From NCBI RefSeq assembly GCF_023051145.1, contig NZ_JALKFS010000005.1:1798001-1862000 (forward strand): a stretch of DNA of 64,000 bases. Direction: 5' to 3'. This stretch comes from Williamsia sp. DF01-3 (GTDB taxonomy: Bacteria; Actinomycetota; Actinomycetes; Mycobacteriales; Mycobacteriaceae). The notes under the pieces are model-generated. The model saw nothing but the letters and a program-made list of their open reading frames with translations. It was not told the origin of the DNA and made no database searches. Below, one piece after another: positions 41,787 through 54,000 of this stretch (position 1 is the first letter of the stretch; each line of letters opens with the position of its first letter). The translations under genes and the position numbers were made by a program.

Positions 41787-43510
41787 GCGCCGCAGATCCA
41801 AAGGCCCGCCGCAGCCAACTTCTGAGCACCTACGGTATCGGTGGCCTTTTCCCCTCCGAGACTTCGAGTTTCATGATCGTCGGACTCGACGAGTGGAAAG
41901 AGGACCGGGCGCCGGTGGTGAGTGAACCGCGTCTTGCACGTTCCCTGGGCGTACAGGAGCTGAAGTCGCCGCCCGCGGGAGGTCGGCGGGATGTTCCAGT
42001 CGTTCGCTTCCCCCGGACCCAAATCTGTCCTGCGTGTCGAAAGATCGGTACCAACCATGAGCTGGGTGGCGACTGGAACGCCTCGAACTGCAGGTGCAAA
42101 GACAAAGCTGCACTCTCTCCGTTTCGTCTGATCACCGCTTGCCCTCGCGGTCACATCGACGAGTTTCCTTTCTTCCGGTGGTTGCACAAGAGTCATTCGG
42201 TCACGCCAGGCGACAAGCACAAGATGAAAATGGTGTCGTTGGGCAAAACATCATCCTTGAACGACCTTGTCTTGCAGTGCAGCTGCGATGTTCCTGACAG
42301 GACTTTGGACGGCGCTTCGACGGCAAAAGCCATGGCCGGGGTGATCACGTGCAGCGGCCTTCGGCCCTGGCTAGGACTGGACCACACGGAGCAGTGCGGT
42401 GAGACGCCGCGCGTACTCCAGCGTGGCGCGTCCAATGTGTGGTTTCCCGCCGTTCGTTCTGCGATCTCGATTCCGCCGTATTCGGAGGCGCTCGCAAAGT
42501 TCGTCGACCGACACTGGGCGGCTTTCGAGGACCCCGAAGCCGTCACGGAACCACTCCTGAAGAGCATTGCGAAGCGATCGCACGGCCGCTTCACCGTCGA
42601 CCAGATCGTCGCCGAGATCGAACGTCGGCGCAACGACGAAAAAAACGGCGACCTGGGCGAGGAAGAGCTGCGGCGCCAAGAATATGGTGCCCTCGTCGAA
42701 GGGCGCGAGGAGACCCGCGACGAGTCCGACTTCGTCTGCGAGATCGTCCCTCCGGACGGTCATCTTCCCAGCGAGGTTCCGGACCTCATCACGGGGCTAC
42801 GTAAAGTCACTCGGCTCCGTGAGGTGCGGGCGCTTAACGGATTCACCCGTCTGAGTGGTTCGGCCGATGCGCTGTGCACGCTGTCCGCCGAGCCCAAGTA
42901 CTGGTTGCCTGCCATCGAAGTCATCGGCGAAGGGATCTTCATGGCAATGGATCCTGAATTGTTGAAGACCTGGGCGGCCACGTCGTTTGCGAGGCGGCGG
43001 CAGAAGCTATTGCAGGGTGCTGCAGATCGGCACGCGGCTGCGTTTGACCGGGCCGCCGAGAAGGTGGATATCGCCAAGGTGGCAGTCCACACGTTCGCGC
43101 ACGTGCTGATCGATCAGTTGTCTCTGGACGCCGGCTACCCCGCATCGTCTCTTCGCGAACGCCTTTTTGTGGACAACGACATGGCCGGGCTGCTCATCTA
43201 CACGGCGAGCTCCGACTCGGCAGGCAGCCTGGGCGGAGTGGCATCACAGGCAGACCCCGATCATTTTGTTGCCGCTGTCCGAGAGGGCCTCACCCGGCTC
43301 TCGTGGTGCTCCTCGGATCCGGTCTGCATCGAGTCCACCGCGTCGGGCACCGATGCACTGAACCTCGCTGCCTGCCATGCATGTGTGCTGGCGCCGGAGA
43401 CCTCATGCGAGTTGAACAACACCTACCTCGACCGGGCTCTCCTGTTCGGCACCCACGATGATGGTGACGAGGACGCCGGTCTGTTCAGCGGGTACCTGGC
43501 GCACGCATAG
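41783..43510 (+). CDS. drmB: DISARM DrmB (DUF1998) protein
   Basis: A 575-residue DUF1998 protein that starts inside the drmA stop. The N-terminal 'LLSTYGIGGLFPSETSSFMI' is typical of DrmB. A zinc cluster is formed by 'TQICPACRKIG' near residue 82, 'SNCRCKDKAALSPF' and 'LITACPRGHIDEFPFFRWLH'. The C-terminal DUF1998 region has 'VHTFAHVLIDQLSLDAGYPA' near 435, 'LLIYTASSDSAGSLGGV' and 'NLAACHACVLAPETSC'. Known role: partner of DrmA, proposed to gate DNA entry in the complex. The order drmA-drmB is the DISARM core. Confidence 0.92.
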   Translation: MSAADPKARRSQLLSTYGIGGLFPSETSSFMIVGLDEWKEDRAPVVSEPRLARSLGVQELKSPPAGGRRDVPVVRFPRTQICPACRKIGTNHELGGDWNASNCRCKDKAALSPFRLITACPRGHIDEFPFFRWLHKSHSVTPGDKHKMKMVSLGKTSSLNDLVLQCSCDVPDRTLDGASTAKAMAGVITCSGLRPWLGLDHTEQCGETPRVLQRGASNVWFPAVRSAISIPPYSEALAKFVDRHWAAFEDPEAVTEPLLKSIAKRSHGRFTVDQIVAEIERRRNDEKNGDLGEEELRRQEYGALVEGREETRDESDFVCEIVPPDGHLPSEVPDLITGLRKVTRLREVRALNGFTRLSGSADALCTLSAEPKYWLPAIEVIGEGIFMAMDPELLKTWAATSFARRRQKLLQGAADRHAAAFDRAAEKVDIAKVAVHTFAHVLIDQLSLDAGYPASSLRERLFVDNDMAGLLIYTASSDSAGSLGGVASQADPDHFVAAVREGLTRLSWCSSDPVCIESTASGTDALNLAACHACVLAPETSCELNNTYLDRALLFGTHDDGDEDAGLFSGYLAHA

Positions 43511-43544
43511 ATTTACGGTCGACTCAAGCATAGGGAGACAGACG

Positions 43545-46361
43545 GTGGCAGATATCGCGGCGGGCGAGCGCGTGATCATCCGGGACGAAGAGTGGTTGGT
43601 TCGTGCCGTTCGCTCGACGGAACGCGACGGCACCCGGGTCGAGGTGACGGGTGTCAGCGAGCTGGTCCGAGACCAGGACGCGGTCTTCTTCGACCATCCG
43701 GAACTCGACACCATCGACCGGCTGGATCCCCGTGATGGAAAGCTAGTCGCCGACACTTCCAGTCAACTGCGCCAAACGCGACTGTGGCTGGAGTCGGTTC
43801 GTCGCGGTAGCCCGATACCTGCAGCGGACACCCGGATCGTCGTCGGTCACCGCGCCCTGCTCGACCGGATGGACTACCAGCTCCGGCCGGCGGCCCAAGC
43901 GCTGCAAAATCTCCGGCCGCGAATCCTGATCGGTGATGCCGTCGGGCTGGGTAAGACGCTGGAAATCGGGGTTTTGCTTTCCGAGCTGATTCGCCGCGGT
44001 CGGGGAGAACGGATCCTCGTCGTCACACCGCGCGCGGTGCTGGAGCAGTTTCAGCAGGAGTTGTGGACACGCTTCGCCATCCCGTTGATCAGGCTCGACT
44101 CAGCGGGTATCCAGAAGGTCAAGCGAGACCTACCGAGCTCGCGGAACCCGTTCAGTTACTACAAACGCGTGATCGTGTCGATCGACACCTTGAAGAACCC
44201 TCAGCGGTACAAGCATCACCTCAAGAACCAGCACTGGGATGCTGTGGTCATCGACGAATGCCACAACCTCATCAACCGCGGCACACAGAACAACGAGTTG
44301 GCCAGATTGCTTGCTGCACAGACTGATGCGCTGATCTTGGCAAGCGCCACTCCTCACAACGGCAAGAAGGAATCGTTCGCGGAGCTCGTCAACCTTTTGG
44401 ATCCGACCGCGATCGCTGACCCGAAAGACTATGTAGCGAAGGACATCGAACACCTCTACGTCCGTCGACATCGCAACTCAGCTGACGTCAAACTGGACGT
44501 CGCACACAAGTGGAAAGAACGACTGCAGCCAGAAATCATCGGGGTGAAGCCCACGCCGGCGGAGATGGATGTGCTCCGCGAGCTCGAGAACGTTTGGCTA
44601 CGTCCACCAGGTGAATCCGTGATCACAGGTCAAGGACGCCAGCTCTTTCCATGGACGCTCTACAAAGCGTTCTTGTCTTCACCGAGAGCATTGCGTGCCA
44701 GCGTCGGACGCCGACTCAAGAACATCGATGGTGGCTCGGGACGCGAGGCCGATGCGCTTCGCCGACTCGATGACCTGGCGACGGCCGCAGATGACGGAGC
44801 TCCCGGCAAGCTGACTGCGCTGATCGGTCACCTCGAAAGCATCGGGGTCGGCAAGAACTCAGAGACCCGCGTAGTCATCTTCTCCGAGCGCATCGACACT
44901 CTCGACTGGTTGACCGGTGAGATCCAGAAGCGGCTGAAGTTCTCTTCCGAGGTTGTCAACGGGCTTGCCGCGGTCGAGGTCCTGCATGCCGGACTCTCCG
45001 ACGAAAAGATCCAGTCGGTTGTCGAGGGCTTTGGTCAGAGCGCCGCACCCATCCGCGTGCTGGCGGCCTCCGACATGGCGTCTGAGGGTCTCAATCTGCA
45101 CAAGGAATGTCATCACCTCATCCACTACGACCTTCCCTGGTCGTTCATCCGGATTCAACAGCGCAACGGCCGAATCGACCGGTACGGACAACTACATCAG
45201 CCCCAGATCACTGCACTCGCTTTGACCGCCGACGCAGACGTCACGGACGATCTGAACGTGGTGACCAAGCTGTTGGTCAAAGAGGACGAGGCGAATCGAG
45301 CCCTCGGAGACGCCGGGGTCTTGCTCGACGTGCACGACGCCCAGATCGAAGAAGAAACAGTCATGAAAGCGATCCGGGATCACAAGGATCTCGACGAGAT
45401 TGTCCCGGAGCCGGCCCCGACATCGCTCAACCCCTTTGCCGCGCTCATGGTCTCCGGGGGTACCCACGCCGCAGACCCAGCGCCCGAGACAGGGGAGTGG
45501 CTGTCGTTCTTCGACGATGACGACAACTACCTCGCAGATGAACTGACCGACATCGGGTCGGACAAAGGCGGTGTAGACCTCGATGTGCACCGCGACGAAG
45601 ACAGCGATCTGATCGCATTCAACCCACCGACCGATCTGGTCGGCAGGTTCCGTGACCTCCCGCCTGACTATCTCGACGAGCAAGGGATCGCGGACCGCCT
45701 ACGGCTGACCGGCAGTAAGTCGGTTGCCCAACAGCGACTGACTCTGGCCCAAAAGGCGGAGGAAACGTCCTGGCCGGATGTCCACTTTCTGGCACCTATC
45801 CATCCCGTGCTCGACTGGGCAGGCGACAGAGCTATCGGTCGCTTCGGCCGGAATGAGATCCCGGTCGTGGCCGGCAACGTGTCTGCGACGTACTTTCTGA
45901 CGCAGGCAGTCTGGTCGAACGACATCGGACGCCCGGCCATCGCGCACTGGGGAGCCGTCAAGGCGCCGTTCGGTGAGACCGATGTGTACGACTTCGATGA
46001 CATCGTCCTCGACGCCGGACTCGGGGAAGGCGCCAAGAACTTCGGCCTCACGAATGTCGACATCGCCGAGCTGGGAAAGCTCGTGCCTGCCGCGATCGAT
46101 GCGGCAACCGCACATCTCCGCACGCGTAGAGACGACTTCGAGGCAGACCTGCTCGAGAGGGTGGACGTCTACCGTCGAAGTCTGAAGCTCTGGCAACAGA
46201 CAGCTCTTGCGGTTGTATCAGCTCCCGGCTCGCGCTCTGACACGAGGCTCGAAGTCGAACGGACCGTCGATGATTGGACCAGCCTGATCGACTCGCTCGC
46301 GGCGTCGGGCGACCCATTCATTCGCGTTGTGGCCGTCATCGTTCCGAGGGCAGGTGGATGA
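43545..46361 (+). CDS. drmD: DISARM class 1 DrmD (SNF2-like helicase)
   Basis: A 938-residue SNF2-family helicase. I chose the GTG at 43545 because GGGAG precedes it by eight bases. Walker A is 'LIGDAVGLGKTLEIGVLLSE' near residue 130. The DExH box is 'AVVIDECHNLINRGTQNN' near 235. 'LILASATPHNGKKESF' follows, and motif VI is 'RIQQRNGRIDRYGQLHQP' near 540. An acidic insert ('DDDDNYLADELTDIGSDKGG') lies near 665. DrmD marks class 1 DISARM, which also has the DrmMI adenine methylase found next here. It is 34 bases after drmB and four before the methylase. Confidence 0.9.
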   Translation: MADIAAGERVIIRDEEWLVRAVRSTERDGTRVEVTGVSELVRDQDAVFFDHPELDTIDRLDPRDGKLVADTSSQLRQTRLWLESVRRGSPIPAADTRIVVGHRALLDRMDYQLRPAAQALQNLRPRILIGDAVGLGKTLEIGVLLSELIRRGRGERILVVTPRAVLEQFQQELWTRFAIPLIRLDSAGIQKVKRDLPSSRNPFSYYKRVIVSIDTLKNPQRYKHHLKNQHWDAVVIDECHNLINRGTQNNELARLLAAQTDALILASATPHNGKKESFAELVNLLDPTAIADPKDYVAKDIEHLYVRRHRNSADVKLDVAHKWKERLQPEIIGVKPTPAEMDVLRELENVWLRPPGESVITGQGRQLFPWTLYKAFLSSPRALRASVGRRLKNIDGGSGREADALRRLDDLATAADDGAPGKLTALIGHLESIGVGKNSETRVVIFSERIDTLDWLTGEIQKRLKFSSEVVNGLAAVEVLHAGLSDEKIQSVVEGFGQSAAPIRVLAASDMASEGLNLHKECHHLIHYDLPWSFIRIQQRNGRIDRYGQLHQPQITALALTADADVTDDLNVVTKLLVKEDEANRALGDAGVLLDVHDAQIEEETVMKAIRDHKDLDEIVPEPAPTSLNPFAALMVSGGTHAADPAPETGEWLSFFDDDDNYLADELTDIGSDKGGVDLDVHRDEDSDLIAFNPPTDLVGRFRDLPPDYLDEQGIADRLRLTGSKSVAQQRLTLAQKAEETSWPDVHFLAPIHPVLDWAGDRAIGRFGRNEIPVVAGNVSATYFLTQAVWSNDIGRPAIAHWGAVKAPFGETDVYDFDDIVLDAGLGEGAKNFGLTNVDIAELGKLVPAAIDAATAHLRTRRDDFEADLLERVDVYRRSLKLWQQTALAVVSAPGSRSDTRLEVERTVDDWTSLIDSLAASGDPFIRVVAVIVPRAGG

Positions 46362-46365
46362 TCCC

Positions 46366-49300
46366 ATGTTCGATTCGGTCAACAACGTAAACGATTTCCT
46401 CTCCGAACATTGGTTGGCGGAAGTCTTCCCCGCCAAGCTCAGAGAACTCGGCAAGGAGTGGCGAGAGTGCGCCGAGCGGGGAAAGGACACCCCTGTCCGC
46501 GGGCTCGCCGCAACCGCCGGGGCGTACGCCAAAGAACTTGGTGACCTCCCTTCGTCCGCCGCATCAGACTTTGTTGATCGGGTAACTGCAGCCCACAAGA
46601 GCCTGCTCCGTGCAGCAGGCTTCCAAGTGGAGCTAGAGGTGCTCGAGACCGTCCAAGCCGATACCCGCATCGACGTCCCCTTGTTGGGTCGGTTCCCGAG
46701 TGCGACGTCCACAGACTCGGTCCACATCCTCCAAGCGGTGCCAGTTAACTCTGTAGATGCGTTGTTCGGAGGCGAAGCCGAACTACTGGAACCGATCTCC
46801 TTGCACCTGACGAACACGAAGGTGGAGCCGCTCAAAGGTGTGAGCGAAGCGATCACCCAGATCTTCATCACCGACCACGCCCCGCGTTACCTGCTGGCGG
46901 TCGCGGGGAGCGTCGTCCTGCTGACCGACGCCGCGAGATGGTCTGAAGGTAGGTACTTGGCCTTCGACGTCGCCACTGCACTGGATCGCCGCGACGACAA
47001 GGTCGCAGGAGAACTGGCCTACCACGCGGGTCTGTGGTCGTCCGATGCTCTGCTGCCAGACGACGACGGTAAAACCGGCCTGGATCGCTATACCGAGGAT
47101 TCAGAGAAGCACGCAGTCGGCGTGAGCGAAGACCTTCGTGAAGGCCTCCGCATCTCGATCGAGAAGATCGCCAACGAGGTACTCGCCCGAAGGCGTGCAG
47201 CAGGGCTACAGGTTGAGGATCTGCCTGAACTGCCCCAGGACGTCACAACTCAATCACTGCGGTTTCTGTACCGAATCTTGTTTCTGCTCTTCGCTGAGGC
47301 GCGACCAGAGCTGGGTGTGCTGCCGGTCGGCACTGCTGAGTACGAATCTGGTTACGGGCTGGATCGCCTCCGTGAACTCGTCCAGGTTCCACTCACCGGC
47401 CGTTCCGCGGAAGGTCACCACCTCCACGACTCCCTTCACCTCCTCTTCGGTTTGGTCAACGCGGGCCACAACCCCGGTATCAAAGACGTGGATGGGCTCG
47501 CCTTCGAGCCGCTACGCAGCGATCTGTTCGACCCCGAAAAGACGCCGCTCATCGACGGCGAGGGAATGAGGCTCAGCAACAGGGTTCTTCAAGAAGTCCT
47601 CAACCTGCTGTTGCTGTCGAAGCCATCGAAGAACAAGAACAAGCAGCGCGGCTACATCTCCTACGCTCAACTCGGCATCAACCAGCTCGGTGCCGTATAC
47701 GAAGGATTGATGTCCTATTCCGGCCTCATCGCGACCGACAACATGGTCGAGGTGGCGAAAGATGGCAACCCTGACAAAGGCTCGTGGTTGGTGCCGTCGG
47801 CAAAGTCTGCCGATTACGACGAAAACGACATCGTCTGGCGCGAAGACAGGCTCACCGGAAGCAAGGATGTCGTCCGACATCCCAAGGGCAGCTTCGTGTT
47901 CAGACTCTCCGGTCGAGACCGTCAACGTAGTGCCTCCTATTACACGCCCGAGGTCCTCACCAAGTGCGTGGTCAAACACTCCCTTGCCGAACTGATCACC
48001 GACGAGACATCGGCCTCAGACATCCTTGACTATCGGCTTTGTGAGCCGGCGCTCGGAAGCGGCGCCTTCCTCAACGAAGCGATCAATCAGCTCGCGACGG
48101 AGTACCTGAGCCGCCGCCAGGATGAGTTGAAGGAGCGCATCAAACCTGAGGAATACACCACCGAGTTGCAGAAGGTTAAGGCCTATCTCGCTCTTCACCG
48201 CGCCTACGGTGTGGACCTGAACTCGACCGCAGTGGAACTTGCCGAGGTCTCACTCTGGCTCAATGTCATGCACCCCGGCCTGCAGGCTCCATGGTTCGGC
48301 CTGCACCTCCGTCGTGGCAACTCGTTGATCGGAGCGCGCAGGGCCACCTACGATTTCACGGCACTGGGCCGCGCGAAGAAGAACTGGTTGAAGACTCCGC
48401 CAACAGACCGGTCTCTCTCGGAGGGCGGAATCGGCAAAGGGGAGATCCATCACTTCCTGCTGCCCGCCGAGGGGTGGGCCGCGGTCGCCGACGCGAAGCA
48501 GGCGAAAGAACTCGCTCCCGAACAAGCTGCGGCGCTGAAGAACTGGCGCAAACAAGTCACCAAGAAACCGGATCCCAAGCAGCTGGATCGCCTCAGAGCG
48601 CTTGCTACCCGTGTCGAAAGACTATGGGAACTGGTCTTGCGTCGGCTCGAGATCAGCGAGCAACAGATTTCTCGTGCGATCGATGTATGGGGTGCGGATG
48701 TGCAAGCCCCGGAGGACGCGGTCGACAGGAAGCGTGTCGAGGAAGAACTCCACGATCCTGAAGGTCCTTTCGAGCGTCTACGGCTGGCGATGGATGCCTG
48801 GTGTGCCATGTGGTTCTGGCCGCTCACCGGTTCGGTGACGGATTCCGAACAAGGTCATCCCGGGCCGCCAAACCTCGATGAATGGATCATCACACTCGAA
48901 GAGCTCCTCGGTGCCGCCGGCATCAAGAAGGTCGCTGAAGGCCAAGGCATGTTCCAGGATCTTGCCGAAGGGTTCGCCGAACTGGCGCAGATCGACCAGC
49001 AGGAGCGCGAGTTCTCGGGCATGCGGTCGATCCCGAACCTCTTGACCCGGCACCAGTGGCTGGGAACGGCACGCGAAATCGCGCAAAACCAGGGGTTCTT
49101 TCATTGGGAATTGGACTTTGCCCAGATCTTCGAACGCGGCGGATTTGATCTGCAGGTGGGTAACCCGCCATGGGTGCAGCCGAAGTGGCAGGACGACGTC
49201 ACGCTCTCTGAGTTCGACCCCTACTTCGCCTTGGTCGAGAAGATTTCGGCGCCTGAGTTTCGTAGGCGCCGAGACTCGACCCTGGTAGTCGAGGGAAATT

Positions 49301-51083
49301 GTAGCGATTACCTATCTGATTTGTGTGCATGGGCAGGTGCTGCCAAGAATCTCGGATCTTCAGTCGAACACAAGGCGCTCGCCGGTGTGCAGACCAACCT
49401 GTATACGAATTTCATGGAGCGCTGCTGGCGTAGTTCCACAAATAATGGGATAGTCGGGTTGCTGCACCCAGAGGGGCATTTTACCGACCCAAAGGCGGGT
49501 GTTTTTCGTGCGGCCACATATTCGAGACTGCGTAGGCACTGGCAGTTTGGAAATAACCTCCTCCTTTTTCCGGAAATTGATAACAATATTATTTTCGGGG
49601 TGTCGGTGTACGGAGCAGTGCGGAGTGCCTCGTTCTTAAACATGTGCACGGTGCAGGATCCGGCAACCGTTGATGGATCGCTTGCGGATGATTTTGGGGA
49701 GGGGAGGTGCCGGGTACCCAGTTTGCTTGGGGTGGATGGGATCTGAGGCCGCACAAATCACGTGTGACCTTGGTCGATGAGCCGACTCTTGATGAATGGG
49801 GGCGGCTATTTGATCCGCCGGGTACTCCTGCGTTGCAATCGAGGCTTCTCCGGCCGCTGACCGCCGAGCATATCGACGTACTCGCTACGTTGGCTCGGCA
49901 GCCGAAGCGACTGAGTGACGTTGGGTATCGGTGGACCCGATGCTTCGACGAAGATAAGGGCAAGAAGGATGGGTACATAGAGTGGCGCACGGAAAACGCT
50001 GATTCGTGGAGTGAGGTCGTTTTGCAGGGGCCTCACTTTACTGTCGGTAATCCGCTAGTGCGCGAACCCAACAACCCTTGCAAGTCGAACAAGGACTGGA
50101 CGATGCTCGACCTCGAAGCCCTTCCGGAGTCGGTGATCCCGCGGACCAACTATCAGAGGGCGACTGATCGGGACACCTACGAAGCCGGGATACCTCGGTG
50201 GGGGAATCGTCCTGCAACCGACTACTGGCGGGTTGCGTGGCGGCGTATGACGCAACCGGGTCTCGAACGATCGCTACATGCGGCGCTGATCCCGCCGGGG
50301 GCAGCACATGTAAACACGATCAACTCGTTGATCGTGTGTACATGTGCTGGCACCTGTAAACAGCTTGACGGTGAGGAAGGTGTAGCCGACCTCGCGAAGA
50401 CGGCTTTGGTTGCAGGGCTATGGAGTTCGCTGCCATACGATTATTTGGTGAAAGTGAGCGGAAAAGCGGATGTGCAAGCCGAGCTGATTGATCGATTTCC
50501 GGCGCCCGTTGATCACCCCGCCGCCGACATGCTTCTCTTGCGCACGCTGAGGTTGAATTGTTTGACCACGGACTATGCTCCGCTCTGGGAGTCGCTTTAC
50601 AAGAGAAGCTTTAATGATTTGGCGTGGTCGAGTGCTTTTGCTGGCATGTGCGGGTCCATGGCCATCGGTGCTGGGGCGTGGTCGATGAAGACACCTCTTC
50701 GCACTGACTTCGAACGCCGCGCAGCATTGGTCGAGATCGATGCCCTTGCGGCACTCATGTTGGGACTGACGGCTGAGCATCTTGCGTTGGTGTTCCGGGC
50801 CCAGTTCCCTGTTCTCCGCAAGTACGAGTACGAGATGTACTTTGATGCCGACGGTCGCAAGATCGCCAAAGATTATCACACACAAGGAGTTCGGCAGCAG
50901 AAGGATGACTACAAGCTGTTGATGGCCTGGATGGACGGGGAGGATTCCGGAGATTTCCTGGAGCGCCACACACCATTTGAGCCGGATGGAGATCACGATC
51001 GACCGTGGTTTTACAAGGCTGATCGTGAGACCGAGATGCGTGCAGCGTATGCGGACTTCGAACAGCGGTTGGCCAGCGAATGA
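46366..51083 (+). pseudogene. drmMI: DrmMI-type adenine DNA methylase, interrupted by one frameshift
   Basis: Frame one runs 46366-49746; the remainder continues in the next frame to 51083. Adding one G to the GGGG run near 49701 joins '...LADDFGEGE' to '[20 protein letters not shown]', giving about 1,572 residues, a normal length for DrmMI. The SAM motif is 'LCEPALGSGAFLNEAINQL' near residue 558; the catalytic motif IV is 'VGNPPWVQPKWQDD' near 932, the NPP(F/Y/W) type of N6-adenine methylases. The ATG at 46366 has AGGTGG eight bases upstream. The last part (from about 49290) would be the target-recognition domain and uses noticeably more A/T-ending codons. In DISARM this enzyme marks host DNA as self. 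It may be intact in the cell if the indel is a read error. The final stop overlaps the next start. Confidence 0.85.
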
Positions 51084-54000
51084 CCAATTCAGAGCCGACT
51101 TTTCCCTCCCTTCTGGCGGAAGAAGCGCGTGGATCGATCGTCGAGTACCTGTCGACGACATTCGCTCTGTCAGATCCCGGTGCACAGTCAGCTCTACGAA
51201 CGTTCCTCGGTGACCCGGCGACGGGGATCTTTCGCGGGCCGTACCTAAAGATCCGCACACCCTACCGCCCCGTGGGTCCAGGTTGGGTGTCGCCACTCGA
51301 ATGGCTTCCACAGGGCTTCAGGCCATTTCAGCACCAGGCGGAGGCGTTCCAGAGGCTCTCGACCAACGGGAAGCCAGCACAACCGACCATTCTCACCACG
51401 GGTACGGGTTCAGGTAAGACGGAGTCTTTTCTGGTACCTCTTCTCGATCACGCAAGACGGGCGCGAGCTCGAGGTGAGTCTGGAATCAAAGCGATCATTC
51501 TGTACCCGATGAACGCCTTGGTTACTGACCAGGCGCGTCGGCTCGCGGCGTACATTCACGACGATCCGGCTCTGAACGGTGTGACCGCAGGTGTCTACAT
51601 CGGCGGCGAGGGAAGACGTCGAATCGCAACGAAGTACGCACTTGTCGACCATCGCGACACTCTGCGGCAGAACCCACCTGACATCTTACTGACGAATTAT
51701 CGGATGCTCGATCTGCTGCTCCTGCGCCAGGCAGACACCTCGTTGTGGGCGAACGCCGCGACTTCCCTGCAGTTCTTGGTTCTCGATGAGTTCCATACCT
51801 ATGACGGAGCCCAGGGAACCGATGTCGCAATGCTTATCCGCCGGCTCGGCGCGAAGATCGGCGTTGCGGGCGAAGGACGGCCGCTAGGACGCGTGACTCC
51901 GGTCGCCACATCGGCGACACTTGGTGGTGGGTCCCGATCGCAAGACCTTCGCGACTTCGCGGAGACCGTTTTCGGTACCCCTTTCGATCCTGCCTCGCTT
52001 GTTGTTGAAACAGCTCTGTCAGCAACAGATCTCGTACCAAACGTCGACTTTGCGCTCGACATCCCGGCAGTCGAGGCGATCCTAGATACCCCGATTCCGG
52101 AGTCGGCAAAGCCGGAATCATGGACCGCGCTGGCACAGGTCGTATCCACGGCGGCCGGCGGCGAGGCAGATGGAGGGTTAGGTGACCCCATTGCGGTGGG
52201 CGAAGCGCTCCAGAAGCACTTCCTCACCAGGGTCGTCATCGATGTGCTCAAGGATGATCCACTGACCGTGACGGATGCGGTAGCTCGGATCACGCAGGCA
52301 GGCATCCTGCCGTGGGGCGTTCACAATGCGACTCGACCAGATGAAGTCGAAGCTGCTCTGATGCGCTTCCTTGCGTTGCTCTCCGTTGCGCGAGTGCGGG
52401 ATGCGCAGGGATACGTTCGACCTCTGGTGAACATTCAGGTGCAGATCTGGGTGCGCGAGGTCAGCCGGATGCTTCGTACCGTCTCGGCGGAACCTGACTT
52501 CCGATGGTGGCACGATGGTCCGGAGACGGGCACCCGACATCTTCCTGCCGCCTACTGCCGCGTGTGTGGACGCTCCGGCTGGATGGCTGCGACCACCGAA
52601 CTCGGCGATACGCTGTCAGACGAGGCGGTTGCGGTCTGGCGCAACAGTGTGAGGCCCTCGAGTCGTTCGAAGACCCGAGCCTTACTGGTCGCCGAGGAGG
52701 GCGAACAGGGAGTTCGGCATCTGGACACCGAGACCTTCGAGATACAGACGGCGTCCGGTGACAGCACGATCCCGGTGCACGTATCCGACTCCGACGAAGA
52801 TGCGGCCAACGAGGTGTGTCCCTCCTGTGCGGCCCGCAACTCGATTCGCTTCATGGGGTCCAGCGTTGCCACCTTGCTCAGCGTGGGGTTGACCACCGAA
52901 TTCGGCTCGCACTTGTTGGCGACCGATGAGAAGAAGACCCTTGTCTTCACCGACTCGGTCCAAGATGCCGCTCACCGGGCCGCCTTCATCGAAGGTAGAG
53001 CGTTCGCCTTCAATTTCCGATCGGCTCTGTTTCGCGGCGTCGGCGGCGAAACAGCAACCCTCGCTGATGCCATTGATCGATTGGCCGGTGACACCTCGAC
53101 GGATGATCTTTATGCCATCGCTCCACCAGATTTTGCGCGCCGCCTAGGCGTCGATGCCGATTGGCTAGACCACGATCCGGGGAACCGAACCCGTCGCCTC
53201 CTCGCCATTCGATTGGCGTTTCAAGCACAACTCGAGGTCGGGCTCGGATCGCGGACCGGACGCACGCTCGAGCTGACCTCGGCACTGTCGGTCGACGTCG
53301 ACGTCGATCTAGACGTCTTCGGTCAACGAGCACGCGAGGCACATCAGAATCTCCCACAACTCAGTCTCGCCGCCGCCCTGCCCTCCGGTGCGTACCGGAC
53401 CTGGCTGCTCGGACTCCTCGACCACCTCCGCGTCAACGGCGGAATACTCCATCCGTGGCTCAACACCTACATCAAGGATGAGGGCAAGCGATGGTCGATC
53501 TGGGGCGGAAGCGCCGAGGGGATGCCCAAGTTCCCGCGAGGACGACCGGCGCCGGCGTTCTATACGACCGGGACCGTCGGAGACAGTGACTTTCAGTCGG
53601 TCAACCCTCGTGGCGAGTCCTGGCTCACCGACTGGGCGAAACGTTGCCTCGGGGTCACGACCGGCGAGGCCAAGACCCTGACGGCAGCGGCCGTCGATCT
53701 GTTGGCTAGCGCCGATGGCCCCGTCCAGCGGCGATCGGGCGAGAAGGGGTCCCACATCTATGGTCTGTCTCCGGAGTCGCTGGTCCTCAGTTCCGTAGAC
53801 GTCGCTCGACTCGGATGCCCGGTGTGCCACCACGTTCAGCCATCTCCGCGAGCGCGTGTCTCGCTCTGGGAAGGTGCACCCTGCCCGCGCATGCGTTGCA
53901 CGGGAACACTTTCGATTGCGCCGATCGAGCCCACCAACTTCTACCGATCCATGTATCGCGGAGGCAGTATCCGGCGGATCGTCAGCGCAGAGCACACCGG

